A stretch of DNA of 64,000 nt from Heliocidaris erythrogramma (Eukaryota; Echinodermata; Echinoidea; Camarodonta; Echinometridae). The notes under the pieces were generated by a model. It had not been told where the DNA came from and ran no database searches. It saw only the letters and a list, made by a program, of their open reading frames with translations. Of the stretch, positions 1-36,046 are shown in pieces (position 1 is the stretch's first letter; each line of letters starts with the position of its first letter). The DNA is taken from contig CM046855.1 in the NCBI GenBank assembly GCA_025617745.1, positions 45,859,813-45,923,812 on the forward strand. The letters are read 5' to 3'. The position numbers and the translations under genes were made by a program.

Positions 1-800
1 AAAAAATTACCGGCGGTTAAAATGGGCCGGGCTACAGGACTAATAATACTGTATTCACCGGCCGAAATTTGAAAAAAAAAAAATATGGGGAAAAATCACA
101 ACACAAGCATAAGAAATTTTGCCCCCCCAATATCATACAACGAAAAAACAAGGGCCAAACTTTTTATTGTATTGACTATTTGAAGACGATTATTCCTAGA
201 TGTCTTTGCTTTATGTCATTAAGAATTTAAAAAGTTGAACTTTAGTTGAAGAGAATCTGACGAAGCCGCTAGTAGTATTAGTACTAGTACTCGCAAACAC
301 GTACATCTTTGTAGACTAACGTTAGTACTATAAAGTATACGGTACATGCCGTCTCCCTAAAAGTTCGACAACAAATAGGACTATCAACCGTGAATGCAAC
401 TCGCAAATTGAGGTACAATGGGGTGGCTGATTTCAGCACTTTACTCGAGCTCAATAGAGAGCTTCGTACGAGTGCTCTGTCAACCTCGGAAGACCATACG
501 AGGCCGTGTTTGTAATTATATTGATAAGATATGTAGTTATTAGTTTCAGTACTTGAAAGATAAGTAGATCTACATCGTTAAAGATAGAGCACAGGCTTAC
601 TGTAGTGTACTGTTAGATCTAACGTTTGTCCCGTCCATTCCAATACGTGTGGTGATTTTGGAGGCGGTTCATTTTTGTCTGTTGCTGCCCATAGGCCGCA
701 CCCCGACTTTGGGATCATATTTTGAGTGAAAATACCGCGGCTGAAAAGGGCTGATACTTTTTAAACTACACTCTTATCTATGCTGCACCATGAAGTGTAA

Positions 801-1551
801 TAAACAACACAAAAAGTAAGTTCCCCCTAAATCAAAATGGCATAACTTTTTAACGAAAAGGTTTCGAACAAAATAACTTGGTCAGAGTGTTCCTACACTT
901 ATTGACTAAGTTCTGTGTGAAAATGAAATTGATCCGTAGAGTCATGCATGAGTGAGCACACATTCAAGGCAAAATTGTCACTTTTCAAAAGTCACAAGAG
1001 CCATTTTGGGGGGTCATTTTGGCGAATTCTGTTTCTGGTTTTTGTTCAAGTGCTGTAGTTGTTTATCATCCATCGCTTGACCCCTTCGCACCTATCCTGA
1101 CACTTTTTGTGTTTTTGCATGGTTTGGTGAGCACAATTTTAGTGGAAAGTAGCGATGTTCAACCCTCTTAACTTTGAAATGGCAAAATCCATTCGGTTTA
1201 TTGAAAAAATTAACATCAGATATTGCTACCAAAATGAGTTGTCAATTGTGTATTAACACAAGAGGTAATTTTTTGGCTGGTTGAGTGAGCACACTTTAAA
1301 ATTAAGCAAGAAATGCTAAAATTCACTGTTAATAATATGGCATAGAATATGACTCCTGTGACTTTTGAAAAGTGACAATTTTCCCTTTAATGTGTGCTCA
1401 CTCATGCATGACTTGACAGATCAATCTCATTTTCACACAGAAGTTAGTAAGTGTAGGAACACTCCTGCCAAGTTATTTTGCTTAAAACCTTTTCGTTAAA
1501 ATGTTACGCCATTTTGCTTTAGGGGGAACTTTGTGTTGTGTTGTGTTTATA
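801..1551. mobile_element. Large foldback (inverted-repeat) element
   Basis: About 200 bases at 801-1000 recur as the reverse complement at 1354-1551, with a spacer near 350 bases. Shared blocks include CACACATTxAAGG, TCACTTTTCAAAAGTCAC, CCTACACTTA and TTCCCCCTAAA. No reading frame of note lies inside. The architecture fits a non-autonomous foldback DNA transposon; no superfamily can be assigned. Confidence 0.75.
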
Positions 1552-2067
1552 TTAGCACAATGTGAACAGGAAGGAGATTTACACGGGGGGGGGGGGGGGG
1601 GGGGGGGAGCTGAAATATTCTTTATGATTTAATTTTCATCAGAACGGGACATTGTTCTTCACCATGAATGTAAGTGAAGCACGGGGTCTGGATCAAGAGT
1701 GTAACAAGACTCTTCCAAACACGAAAACCTCACATGCTTAATGTACCCCCAATTCCAAATGAGACAACTACTGGGAAAACCAGTTGTACCATTGAATGTT
1801 GGGGGATGCTGTTGTGCTATTCACTTCATTTTGTATGAACACAAAGGCATCAGTTGTAAAGGCATAAGTACTGTAAACGTTGTTATTTGAACGACCCCAA
1901 AACATATTCGCTGGTTCTTAAATTCACGCTGCACAATTGCTTACTCGTATTTACACCCACTCTCTTTTCTTAATTTACATGCAGGCAGTCTATCGAATGC
2001 ATACGCAACTACACATACGCACTAAAAAATTAATTGGACACACACACATTAATGTAAATCACATATA

Positions 2068-2402
2068 TTAAAGGGAGTGGCAAGTCGTAATCCATGGGCC
2101 TGACCAGTTGGCCTGACTCGGGGAAATTCGGATAGAATCAGGTCCAATCGTGCGCTACCGAAGGAATGTTATTGCCGGATTCCTCGCGCGATCTTTAACT
2201 CGAATCCTTCCATACGCAACCGACCAATGAGATTCAAATACTGGAATAAAGAACGGGCGACCTTGTTTACTCAAATTTGGGTCAATGTGCGAACTTTTAT
2301 TAGCTGCACACGATAAATTGAAGTCGCTTTGAACTTTGATCCACAGAAAGGAGCAGCCAACTGTAAAAGCGCCCATAGATTGCGACTTGTCGCTCCCTTT
2401 AA
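2068..2402. mobile_element. TTAA-flanked MITE with AGGGAG ends
   Basis: Ends are TTAA-AGGGAGTGGCAAGTCG and its inverted counterpart CGACTTGTCGCTCCCT-TTAA, about 30 bases with a few mismatches. A short open frame on the minus strand inside it is not a gene. TTAA at both edges suggests a piggyBac-like target duplication, though the first bases are not the usual CCC. Confidence 0.7.
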
Positions 2403-2935
2403 TATAAATCACATATTAATATAAATCACAAGGTTCTATTTATTAATGCCACAGTCGTTTTGTTACTGATTGTATGTTCATATTTCTGTTAGCAACTTAT
2501 CTCAACTGTTATGACGGCACTTTGTTATTTATCGTATTGATTTGAATTACTTGACTGTACTTACTTGATTTGTATTTTGTGGGAAATGAAATAAATCTAA
2601 ATAAAAAAAAAATGAAATGTGCTGAAGTGCGCAATTCAACCCACATAGGAAATCATGCTAGAATTCGCGCTTATCCACAAAAATTTCCACGTTTACAGTA
2701 TATCAGCTGCATAGCCAGGAAAACAGTGAATTGAACACCTTCTACTGGTAAATCTGTTTCGAAATAATGGATGCTGCACACACACACACACACAAGCAAG
2801 CCACCCACCCCCCCCCAAAAACAAAAAAATCTTACATGCAGGAGATAATGTGCAGGGCAGTGGTGTTAGAGAGGGCAAGAGGAAAATAAAAGCCCAAAAC
2901 TGTACATGTATGTATGTTGCATTTTAATACTGTAC

Positions 2936-5900
2936 CTGCTTGTTGTACTGAATGACACCCAATGTTGGGAAAACCCATGTGCTGGCAGCTGGCTCAATCT
3001 CGTTATCAGCCAGGTTGACAAACATCTGAACCTGAGCCTTTGATAAGTCATCAGAGCCCCTAAGCTGCTCGTTGCTCACTACAAATAAGAAGAGATACCG
3101 ATGAGTTTAAGATTCAAAGTACATGTATTAACAACTATGTAGACCATGTTGCTTGAATGACTTTAGAACAAATTTTTCTTCAACTTCTCACTAAGAGCTT
3201 GAGTGTAGTTCCCATAAGACAAAGTAAACCCTCTAGCATATACAGGGTAATGTAAAACCAGAAACTAGTGCAACATAAAACTTTCGCGAACTGTTAATGA
3301 CAGTCAATTTTGCAGCAAGAAACTTTGGCGAATTGCAATAATTTTATGTTGTTTCAATTGTGCATTTATTATATCGCTGCATGAAACTTCTGCGAATCTC
3401 GACCACTCTCGAAAGTTTCACGCTCGCGAAGATTTCTGGTTTAACAGTATACAGATAAAATGTCTTTATTTTAATACTCTTCAAAAGTGCTTTCTTGGAA
3501 ATTATAACCCAACTTTTCTCTGGACACTGTAGTCAGCAAACAGGGCATATCAAGGATTAAATCCAACCATGTAACTACTTAAAATATAGGCTGACAAATG
3601 AAATGCACTGTCTAAGGACATACAGACTGGGCGAAGATCAAAACTTGAAAGTCAAGTGAATGATTCACTATACCAAGGTGCTCCTTGCCTCCTTCCACCT
3701 AAAAAGGCATGGATAAGGGCTGATAAGTGTGAGATAGTATGAAACAAAATTTGTGCAAAACACCCAAATTTGTACAATTGAAGGAAAAATAAGATACATG
3801 TAACTACCTGGAGCACCTGTCATGAACTAGGAAATAATTATCAGCTTCAAAAAAATATCTTGCTAAAGCTCTAGCTATTTCAGACATTTAAATAAAATTC
3901 ATTAAAGGAGAATTAACCCCTGATTACAAAGTTACTTATATTCGAAGGTGTAATATATTCCTACCTATTGGTCTAAATCATTTTCTAATAAGATATCAGA
4001 AAAGGGTATAAATAAAGATATTCCAACACCCGGTATCGTCTCCGACTGATTTACATGGGGGCTGCCATCTTCTTGCCGATTTGGAGTTGTACATGAACCA
4101 TTGAGAAATGTTCCAGTCAGGAAGATATTTTGAATCCAAACCTAAATTGATTTTCTTCATTACCTAATATCCCATATGTGACGAAAATATAAAGTGGGAG
4201 TTTACATGTATTATAAAGATTAAATCTTTATAATGATACTTTTAAATTGTCTGGTTTTGTGTAACGAAAATATATTTTCTTGGGTTTGCCAAACAGAGCA
4301 GAACATAATATATGCAGCATGCATTCCGACTTTTCAAGTCCTTTATCCGAAAGCAGGTGAATGCATAGTTTGCGCTATAGATGCTCAGGGAAGAAGCATC
4401 CATAAAATTTGAATTAATTTGCTCCGTCCCATACGTCCAGTATCGAGAAAATAGATTTCTATTAAGCGAATATCGATTTTCAACAGAAATATACAAGGAA
4501 ATCTTCAGTTTAAAAATAAATTGACATATATCTATTCTATATTTTTAATCTCAAATGGGTTTTTAATTTTGAAAAAGGCGATTGGGCATTTGGATTAAGA
4601 AAATCTTCTTGTACACATAAAAAAAAATGGCAGCCCCCATGTGCTGCTAGCAGACGATACATATTGCTAGCAGATGATAAATTTTGCTCAGAAAATCTTG
4701 ATTCGTATCGATCTCGTATATTTTGACGCGAAGCCATATAGTCTAACAAGTAGGAATAAATAACACCTTTGAACACTACCGTCTTTATTGTTTGAGGTTA
4801 ATTCTCCTTTAAAACCAAGTTTCATATAGCGTAGAAACCTTGCCAGGATACCTATAGGATACCTACCATAGTATGCAATAGCATTGCTCTCGAACAAGGT
4901 GGTTCCGCTTCCATTTTCAAAGGCTGGTACCTGAGCAGAAAATGAACAATTCACAGGAATTCAATTATAACCCTTTTTCTGCGATAGTATTGCATTGCAC
5001 TGATGAGCGTTGCATTAGTAACCAGGTGATACACAATTGGTATCATTTGAAAATGGCACCATGGTAGGATCAAACAAGAGAAAGTCAATTGTGCAATTAC
5101 TCAAATAAAAAAATAAATTGGTTATTTCTTCTGTTCAACTTGCAAATAGACACTTTCATGAATTTCAGTCAATTGTATTGTGTAGAAATTTCTTGTCCTG
5201 CCATTTATGATGAATACAATTAATGTGCTGAGAATTACAGCGCAATACACATTACTCATATATTGAAAGTCGTTTTTGGTGGTAACAGAAACAAATGATC
5301 GTAGAAGATTAATGAAAGCTTGAAAAGAATAGAACAAATTTATTTATCTTATTTTTGTTAAGAGGCAAATGGGACAGTTGTTGTGACCTTTAAAAGTGAC
5401 ATTACCAATTCCCAATTCAAAATTCTCACATTAATATTAAAGCACAAATTAAAAAAAAATTTGAACAATTTCTATATGTTTCTTCTTTATCAGATTTCAA
5501 TGAACTTGCCCCATTCTGTTTTTCAGATTTTAAGTCTTCTTTTAACAACTGGCTGGCTGGTTAATCTCTCCCAGTCTCAAAATACATATTGCATACAGGT
5601 ACTTAGTAGATATTAATTTACTTGCTTGTTCATTATAAAAGTAGTTTTCAAACTGATTACATTGTACTTAAGCAGAGAGTTTGAAATAAAAATTGTAAAT
5701 ATTGTACAATTAACCCTGTCACTAGATGTAAATGGCCAATATGGGAGACTGTCTCTTTTCATTGTTAGAGACTTTTTGTTAAGAATTTGGGTAGCCTGTT
5801 TGGGAGACAATTTCCCATTTCGGATAACAATTTTCTTTGTTTACATTTGCTGCAAAGGGATCACCTTGGCTTGAAAATGTAATAACCAGATTGCTCATGA

Positions 5901-8266
5901 AAATTACTCCTTTTGATCGTCTACTTTAAAAAATTCACTGTCTACTTTTGTTTTTATAACTTTTTTTGTTGTGATCCACATACAAAACAAATGGGCACCG
6001 GACCTCAGAGAGGGAAAAAGGCTGAGAAAAAGTGCTTTGTTGCAGGTGCTGTTTCTATTGTCCTCCTGTTAGCACAGTCTCCTGTTAGGATCAGACTGTT
6101 TCCCAACTTGGCCGAGTGCCTCCACTGTCTGTGGCACAATATAAATATCTACATGCATTAAAGTGCAATCCAATCTTGGTAATAAGATAATTTGTGTGAA
6201 AGTAGAAAAATAAAAACAGGATGGTGAAAGTTTGAAAGAAATTGGACAAGGAATAATGAGGCTATGGACGTTTGAAAAATGGGATCACTACATCTATGCG
6301 AATCTCATATTGGCAATTTGGTGAGTCAATTGTGACATACTTTATGGACAACTCTCCCATTTGTCGTACACAAAAATATGATTAATTTGTGGTTTTCTCC
6401 GAAGTGCCTTTACCAGGCTCGGGGCAGTACTCAAAATATATTGGATATAGCATATTGTTATAGGTCCTCATGAAAGAAAAAAATCCTCCTGAGTATATAC
6501 ATTTTGAAAAAAAATGACATTTTAGTCATTTTCTGTGTTGGAGCAAATGGGGGAGTTGTCCGCAACTACATCACAGTGACATTACCCATTCGGCCAATTT
6601 GAAATTCCCATATGTACAGTGATTACAACTTTCAAAAATTCATAACTTTATTCTTTCTTCATTCAATTAGCACGATTTGGTCATTGTGCAGCAGTGCGGC
6701 TGAAGTATGATGGGGAGCCCTATGTCTGCGCACCTAATATTTTGACCTGAAATTCACAAGAATTTCTTTAATATTCCTCTAAAGCTTAATTTTATATTAT
6801 TCCTGATATTCTAAAGTGTAAGTTTGCAAAAATTCTCGTCAAAATTAGAACAAGAACAATGGCATTTACACAAGAAACGGCGGCCGTGTCATTTCAACAT
6901 TGAAAAAAACAATGGTGCCCATGTCTGCGCACTCATTCATTTTACACGCAGTTCGGGAGTTTTTACGTGAACGACAACATTTTGAGGCTTGTGAATAAAA
7001 TGCATGAAATAAGACCTTTTTTCAATATTTTTACCCGTTTTTTGCATGAATACCTATCGCTATGATAAAGATGAAATGTCTGTGTTCGTTGCGTGTTTTG
7101 TTTTATTAGAATCGCGCAGTTACGCGTGTGCGCAGACATGGGCACTGCGCAGACTTGGGCACTCTAGCCATACATGTAGATGAGGGAGTTCTGCATTAGC
7201 TCTGCATCTGATTTACACCAACTTGAGCCGAGGACTCCAACGTCGCTTGTAGCCCCAGGATGCTGCCACAAAGTGGCAGCGTCAAGAGTGAAACCACTAC
7301 TAATCCGTGGGCCTCACAATTTACATGATCAATTTACATGATCAAATAACCATGTATAGTTGTATCGTAGGTAGGCCTACATATTTTTTAAATTAAAGTT
7401 TCTAATTCTACAGTGTTCTACGATGCCACTTACCTAAAGAGACCTTCCGCAAATCAGCTCTTCCTCATAAATATATAGAGTCAATAAAATTTCACTTTTT
7501 ACGTGCGTTCGAATTCTCGTTCGCGAGAGACGAGAGGGAGGATTTACAATTGAGTGGAAAAAAAAGGTGACATTTGATCGACTCTAGGCCTATACATTTC
7601 TGAGGACATGGAGGAAGAGCTGATCTGCGGAAGGTCTATTTAGGTAAGTGACATCGCATATATGATACTTTAATTAAAAAAATATGTATTACGATACAAC
7701 TATACATGGTCATTTGCCCATGTAAATTGTGAACTGGGATGAGTAGTGGTTTCACTCAGGATGCTACCTACATTCAATTTCATGACATTGCTACAAGTTA
7801 CATCATTAATTACAGTATACACTCCTCAACTCTTTTCTGAGTGCGACACCAATTATAATTAAGGTTAATTATCAAATCAGCTACATTTTTATCACTGCTT
7901 GACTACTGTTTAATTTACATAAGTCATGACATTAAAATCGGGGACGGGGGACATACCTTTCCAAGGGGGAATTTCTTGAGAAACTCTGCAGATTTGTTCG
8001 TCTCTCCAAGCTTGAACGCCGGTGGATCCTGCACTACGGTCAGCTGTGCACCGCTGTACTTGGCAGCGATTTGGATCTTGTATGCCCGAGTATTTTCGGG
8101 ATAGGTGTACAAAGTCTGCCAATTAAGAACATAATAAATTCGTTATTGTGATATACAGTATTCTATCGACAAAATAAAGCCATTTTAAGAGAAAATATAA
8201 ATCTGATGATAGAAATACAGGTGGATTTTAAACAAGATACACGTGTGAACATACCCCGGAAGCCAT
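2936..8266 (-). CDS. EEF1G: Elongation factor 1-gamma, N-terminal part (exons 1-4)
   Basis: Subunit of the eEF1B complex that recharges eEF1A with GTP during translation elongation; the gamma subunit anchors the complex through an N-terminal GST-like fold. Coding exons on the minus strand are 8266-8255, 8115-7957, 4930-4867 and 3078-2936, all with AG/GT borders and matching phases (0, 0, 1, 0). Together they encode 126 residues. These start [17 protein letters not shown], contain [29 protein letters not shown] and end [15 protein letters not shown], which align without a gap to the start of animal eEF1G. The ATG at 8266 lies in a good initiation context, and the tiny 12-base first exon follows a plausible pyrimidine-rich cap site. 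The remaining GST part, hinge and C-terminal domain are not seen in 1-2935 and presumably lie beyond the left edge. Assignment from remembered family sequence; very secure. Confidence 0.95.
3247..3456. mobile_element. TACTGTAAA-type MITE, copy 1
   Basis: Palindromic stretch running from GTAAAACCAGAAA to TTTCTGGTTTAACAGTA, rich in TTTCGCGAA and TTTCATGC blocks. Relatives lie at about 20525-20680 and 61438-61630, sharing TTGCAGCAAGAAAC and ATTTTATGTTGTTTCAATT. Edges are approximate. Confidence 0.6.
3902..4812. mobile_element. TTAA-flanked foldback element with AGGAGAATTAACC ends
   Basis: Lies in EEF1G intron 3. TTAA-AGGAGAATTAACC at the left faces GGTTAATTCTCCT-TTAA at the right. The arms continue imperfectly for about 190 bases, with shared blocks such as GTATCGTCT and CATGGGGGCTGCCAT. 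The small open frames inside on the minus strand are shadows of the arms. Confidence 0.7.
6158..6670. mobile_element. TTAA-edged foldback, AGTGCAATCC family, copy 1
   Basis: Starts TTAA-AGTGCAATCCAATCTTGG; internal arms face each other (GTTTGAAAG... against ...CTTTCAAA). The reverse-complement copy is at about 53395-53841, ending CCAAGGTTGGATTGCCCT-TTAA. The far end here is eroded, so the right edge is approximate. A fragment of the same family seems present near 5366-5420. Confidence 0.6.
6911..7147. repeat. Inverted pair of GTGCCCATGTCTGCGCA motifs
   Basis: GGTGCCCATGTCTGCGCAC near 6913 faces GTGCGCAGACATGGGCAC near 7128; related fragments follow at 7147-7163 and precede at 6718. Perhaps another short foldback element. 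Confidence 0.45.
7251..7775. mobile_element. Foldback element, GCTGCCAC family, copy 1
   Basis: The left side (hairpin TGCTGCCACaaaGTGGCAGCG, then GTGAAACCACTAC, AGACCTTCCGCAAATCAGCT) is mirrored on the right (AGCTGATCTGCGGAAGGTCT, then GTAGTGGTTTCAC). Arms are about 230 bases. A one-armed relative is at 8770-9010. It lies between EEF1G exons 2 and 3. Confidence 0.65.
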
Positions 8267-8275
8267 GGCTGCTAT

Positions 8276-8283
8276 TGGAAAAG
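8276..8283 (-). promoter_or_regulatory. Possible 5' terminal oligopyrimidine (TOP) cap site of EEF1G
   Basis: On the minus strand the pyrimidine run TCTTTTCC lies 9-17 bases before the EEF1G start codon. eEF1 subunit mRNAs are known TOP messages that begin with C followed by pyrimidines and have short leaders, so this is a reasonable transcription start. Two other short pyrimidine runs occur just upstream (around 8313-8340), so the exact start is unsure. No TATA box is evident. Confidence 0.3.
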
Positions 8284-8769
8284 ACCGTGTGTTGACGTTG
8301 CAAATCGGAGCACAACGGCTGCGCGAAAGACGATAAAAGACACGTCGGGGAGCTCCCCGGTTGGCGCACGGTACAGTTGGGGTAAAACAGCGCCATGCTT
8401 GCGGGTATCTTTCTGGAAGTTGAAACAGTACATTAAACGGAAATAATTCTTTCCTGCTAAGTCAGCTATTAAAATTCGTAAGTTTACTGTAACTCTGAGG
8501 ACAACCACTTCAACTTGAGGTCTTGGTAGAGGAAATATTCCTAAGTTTTTTTGTCATTAGTTTTCTTCGTTCAGTCCCACGCGTTCATATTGATGACGGG
8601 GAAAATGTTGGTGAATGGGTATTTGAACATGTTGATCTTGAAGTTGAAGTTCATCCAAAAATTTGATGGCCTTTTTGGCTATATAGATAGATAATCATCT
8701 TTAATATATTATGCCCATCCAAACGACAGATGGGACTATAATAGAGTGAATATGGCTATATTATGGTTC

Positions 8770-9010
8770 AGGTAACCACTAGCCCCGGGACGCTGCCACG
8801 TCGTGGCAGCGTCCTGACATTGCCTGAGTGAAACCAGTACGATTCGGTGGGTCTCACAATTTACCAATGTTCAAATGACCATTGAAAATATGGCCATATA
8901 AGTTATTTTTTGGAATTAAAGTATCATATATACGATGCCACTAACCTAAACAGACCTTCCGCAAATCAGCTTTTCCTAAAAAATGTGTAGAATCGATGAA
9001 TGTCACTTTT
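8770..9010 (+). mobile_element. Foldback element, GCTGCCAC family, copy 2 (one arm)
   Basis: GGACGCTGCCACgtcGTGGCAGCGTCC forms a perfect terminal hairpin, followed by GTGAAACCAGTAC, GGGTCTCACAATTTACC and AGACCTTCCGCAAATCAGCT, colinear with the left arm at 7255-7490. The right arm is missing or unrelated. Confidence 0.6.
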
Positions 9011-9758
9011 TACTCTCAATTTTCGAAACCAGTCCCATTCGCCATGTTGTTGAAGCAGAAACGAAAATAGGCACTTGCGCATGCGCCTATGAATATTTAT
9101 TACAATGACGCCATAGTTTTCGTCACAGGAATAATGAATATTTATATATCCACTGTGATCCGCCGATCTCGAGCGCTCTCGCTCGAGCCCACTCGTCTAA
9201 TGAATATTTATAATCCTCCCTTCTTGTCTGTATTATATTGGAGCTGCTGACGCATGCGCATTGCAAGCAAAACACTGACCTATGGAAGTTTTTAGTACAG
9301 GCTCTTGGAGATAAATATGCCTTTTTTGTATCATCCTCGTTGAAAAGAAAGACGACAGTCAATCGGAAAGTTTTGTAAGTACATGTACCTACATGTAAAG
9401 TAGCCTAAAATTAACTAATGTCATGTTTCATGGCTATCATTTTGACAAACGACCTTGTAATTAAGAGACATCCAAGCAATCAAAGGTCTGCTGATCGCAG
9501 TAAAGGTAACCACTAGCTCGTCATACTCGTTCAAATTCAAGTTGAACGTCATTCTTGTTACGTCGTTCATCCAAAAATAAAAAATTTAATTTCATTTTAT
9601 TGTGATATAAATCTGAATCAGATTTAATTCAATTTTTAAAATTTTTTTGATGTTGTACAAAACTTGGATAATTTGATGCAGAGAGCAAGCAGACAAGAAG
9701 GGTATTTGGTTTTGGGGTCTTCATGGTCTTGTGGCCGTGGATGTGGATTGGACGAAAC

Positions 9759-10048
9759 CAGTCCTAGATCTACTAAAAGCAGCCAATAGCAGCCAACAGA
9801 AGAGTTGAAAACAAGCCGAAAGTAAATCCCGGAGCAGCCAAGAGACAACCAAAAGGCTCCTTAAATATTGCCAAAGTTATTCTAAATATTTTGGTACAAA
9901 ATCAGCAAAAACTTGGTTATATTATTAGGCCTTTAGGGCCTAAAATCAGTAAAAGAATAAAATGATAAAAAATAGATGACCGATATGGTTGTTGGCGGCT
10001 GTTAGTAGATCGTACATTTGGCTGCTGTTGGCAGCTTTTAGTAGGACC
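9759..10048. repeat. Inverted repeat around CTACTAAAAGCAGCCAA
   Basis: CTACTAAAAGCAGCCAATAG at about 9770 faces GGCTGCTGTTGGCAGCTTTTAGTAG at about 10020-10044. Probably a foldback element; edges uncertain. Confidence 0.5.
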
Positions 10049-10403
10049 CAACGAAACAATATGAAACTAAAATAAAAAAACAACAGTTAATTAACAATAG
10101 AAAGTGTGTTCATATATATGCCACTGGTTACAACGAGTTTTAAATTATGCTTGTTTTATTTTTTCCATTTTCAATTTGTCCAATAAATGTTATCTAATCT
10201 GCTAGCTTACTCACACATGCAGTCTGAGGTTTTACATTGTAAAGTTGAAGGATGTAAAATTTATTGGGAGCAAGTTTTATTACGTTTCTCTGAATATTTT
10301 CTTGAAATATTGCTCTGAATATCTAATTAGATTTTTGGCTTTTTGAAAATCAAGGTCACACGATCTGTGTGTATCACTATCAGTAATTAATTCAGAACTT
10401 AAC

Positions 10404-10725
10404 AATAAGCCAGTTCGGGGTTAGCGCATGGTACAAATGACCCCAAATATCCACAGATATTTTAGACATGGAGGGTCCCTTTATGTGCACTTCAGAAAAA
10501 TAACTCTGGGAGTGATAGAGGTGCCTCATGAATAGCTTTTGTTTCCCCCTTTAAAAAGAATACTTCCACCTGGATATCATGGAATGCACCATTAGTGCAT
10601 AATTGAATAATGATTACATGACATTCATGAGCACATATCGAATATTAGTGTCAGTGGGTTTTAGAATTTGGTACAGATGACCTTTATCTGCTCATGCTCA
10701 GATTGCATCTCCGAAGTGGCTTATT
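10404..10725. mobile_element. AATAAGCCA MITE, copy 1
   Basis: AATAAGCCAGTTCGGGG at the left faces CCGAAGTGGCTTATT at the right; both are followed inward by GGTACAxATGACC. A longer relative lies at 30667-31114 in an NVL intron. Confidence 0.6.
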
Positions 10726-11693
10726 GCTATTGTGTGTGTTGCAGTTGAAATTCCAGAAAATCTTTTCAACCCAGAGTCATGAAACATTAATGTCACTGGG
10801 CAGCAAAAGGTTGGCAGAAATGACAGCTGCAACACACAATGGCAACTGTTGTATTGTGAATTAATTACTGATGTATTACACACAGATTTTGTGGTCTTGA
10901 TATATTTCAAAAAGTTAAAAATCTATTAAATATTCAGAGCAATATTTTTGGCGAAAAAATTTGTTTTCGCCAGACCTTCAAAATTCGCTCAGTTGGGGGT
11001 TATGGGGGTCCAGTTCCCCTCCATAATTCCCTGACAAGCAAAAAAAAAAAAAAAAAAAAAAGGGGGGGGGGGCACAATCAAGAAAATGGCGGATCTTCTA
11101 TGGTCAAAATGCCGAAAGTGCCCCCCCTGGATCCGCCAATGGCTAGTGCCATAGTGGTCAATGCAAAGAAAGACGAGAATGTCTACAAGTCCTGTGCTCT
11201 TGATCTCGAGTTAGGAAGTTAGGGGACAATTTTAAATTCCCATGTTTTATTTCTTTCGAATTTGAAATCTATCAAATTTAAACAAGATTTTAAAAGCATT
11301 GCATCTAGCTACTCTTATTGGTTCTGGATTTTAATTTCCTCATGATCAAGATTCTCGGCAAGAAATTTTCCATGTTTGGTCAATATTAAGGGTAGTGGCC
11401 TTACACTACAGTTACAGCTTGGCAAAGGGGGTGGTTTAAAAAGACCGAAGCATTTACATACAGGTTAAAATTATACATTGACAAATTTATTATCCTTGTC
11501 TGTGCACTTGATGGGAAAGATTTAACCTCAGTATTTCTCTTCCTGAAGTCCCCCATAAGCATTCCTGTTGCGACTGGCGAGTATCCTCATGATGCTACAT
11601 GATCATTTAATCATGTTAGTTCTGTATGCTTCTCATTCACTGTATCTGTTTTATCAGTGGGCCTATATTTGGGTATTGTGCTTCAAAGCTGGA

Positions 11694-35077
<23,384 letters not shown>

Positions 35078-35584
35078 CCAATGTCCTTCTGAAACTGATG
35101 TCAGAACACTAATCATAAGAAGTGCCTATGGACCAGGATGCATTCCCATATTAGAGCCAAAATGATGTTCAGTCATAAACTGAGTTGCTTCCGTACCTCT
35201 AAAGGCCTTGGTCGCATATGCAGCAAACTGCCACAAATTTTTTTTATATGCTAAATGAATAGCACGTGGGGATGTATGATGCAAAAAAGGTCCTACGCGT
35301 ACTCAATTACCTGCCTGTTATAAGATAAAGAAATGTCCAGCACATCACGCTCAAAAACCCCCATGGTTTTTTGAGGTGGTTTATTTGGACGCACCTGAAG
35401 TGATTTTTGGTTTTTAGCAAAAAAATGTGTGCACGAGATGATTATCTGAATGGATGCTACATGTATCTGTGAAAGATTTTCCAAAAATGATGATTATACA
35501 TTTAATTTTATACGCATGATATCATGTACATGTAGGTGATCTGTGCATACTGTGGATTATATATATTATATATATTATATTCAT

Positions 35585-35590
35585 AATAAA
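35585..35590 (+). terminator. Candidate polyadenylation signal of NVL
   Basis: First AATAAA on the plus strand after the NVL stop codon (TGA at 35075-35077). It would give a 3' UTR of roughly 0.5 kb. Confidence 0.4.
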
Positions 35591-36046
35591 TTGAGATGCA
35601 ATACAGATATTCTTCCAGCCCCATCCCTGTCCCCTAATATTTATGCCCATGCCATGATGTTATTAAGTGACTCTATTTTAATATGACACATTACAGTTCA
35701 GTTGATATTATTAGCTGCAAAATCAGACTTTGATATTAAGCCAAGATGCATGATTGTATCATGATAAACACCAGTTTGACAAGATTAATTCACCCCCAGA
35801 CTTCCACATATTTCAGCAGAAATCAGACAGAAGTCTGGCTCAGGGTTATTTTGTCTATAGTCTTTTTTTTTTTTTAGATTATTCTTTTTTTTTTTTTAGA
35901 TTATTCAAAATTGTTTATTGCTTTGCTTTTTTTAATTTTTATGATTCCTGTATTTAAATTGCTTCAACAACTTTGACATCTAAGATAATTTAAACAACTC
36001 ATAGTTTTTATTTAAAAAGTCTAACACTAGAAATAATTTATAGTAT

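Larger units (their letters stand above)
1..2935. other. EEF1G intron or downstream sequence, no exon recognised
   Basis: No further EEF1G exon was seen on the minus strand. The stretch holds the 801-1551 foldback, a poly(G) run near 1587-1607, the TTAA element at 2068-2402 and a CA microsatellite near 2775-2795. A terminal fragment ending in TTTACAGTA at about 2680-2701 belongs to the TACTGTAAA family. 1-800 shows nothing I can name. Confidence 0.5.
8267..11693. other. Spacer between divergent EEF1G and NVL
   Basis: Holds EEF1G upstream sequence, a one-armed foldback copy (8770-9010), inverted repeats at 9759-10048 and 10404-10725, and a poly(A)-poly(G) tract at about 11041-11070. No coding exon was recognised. 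An untranslated first NVL exon could lie here but cannot be shown. Confidence 0.6.

Noticed and set aside
2155-2412. 85-codon minus-strand frame
   Set aside because: Lies almost exactly over the 2068-2402 MITE and reads into its terminal repeat.
4537-4776. 79-codon minus-strand frame in EEF1G intron 3
   Set aside because: Falls inside the right arm of the 3902-4812 foldback; no family resemblance.
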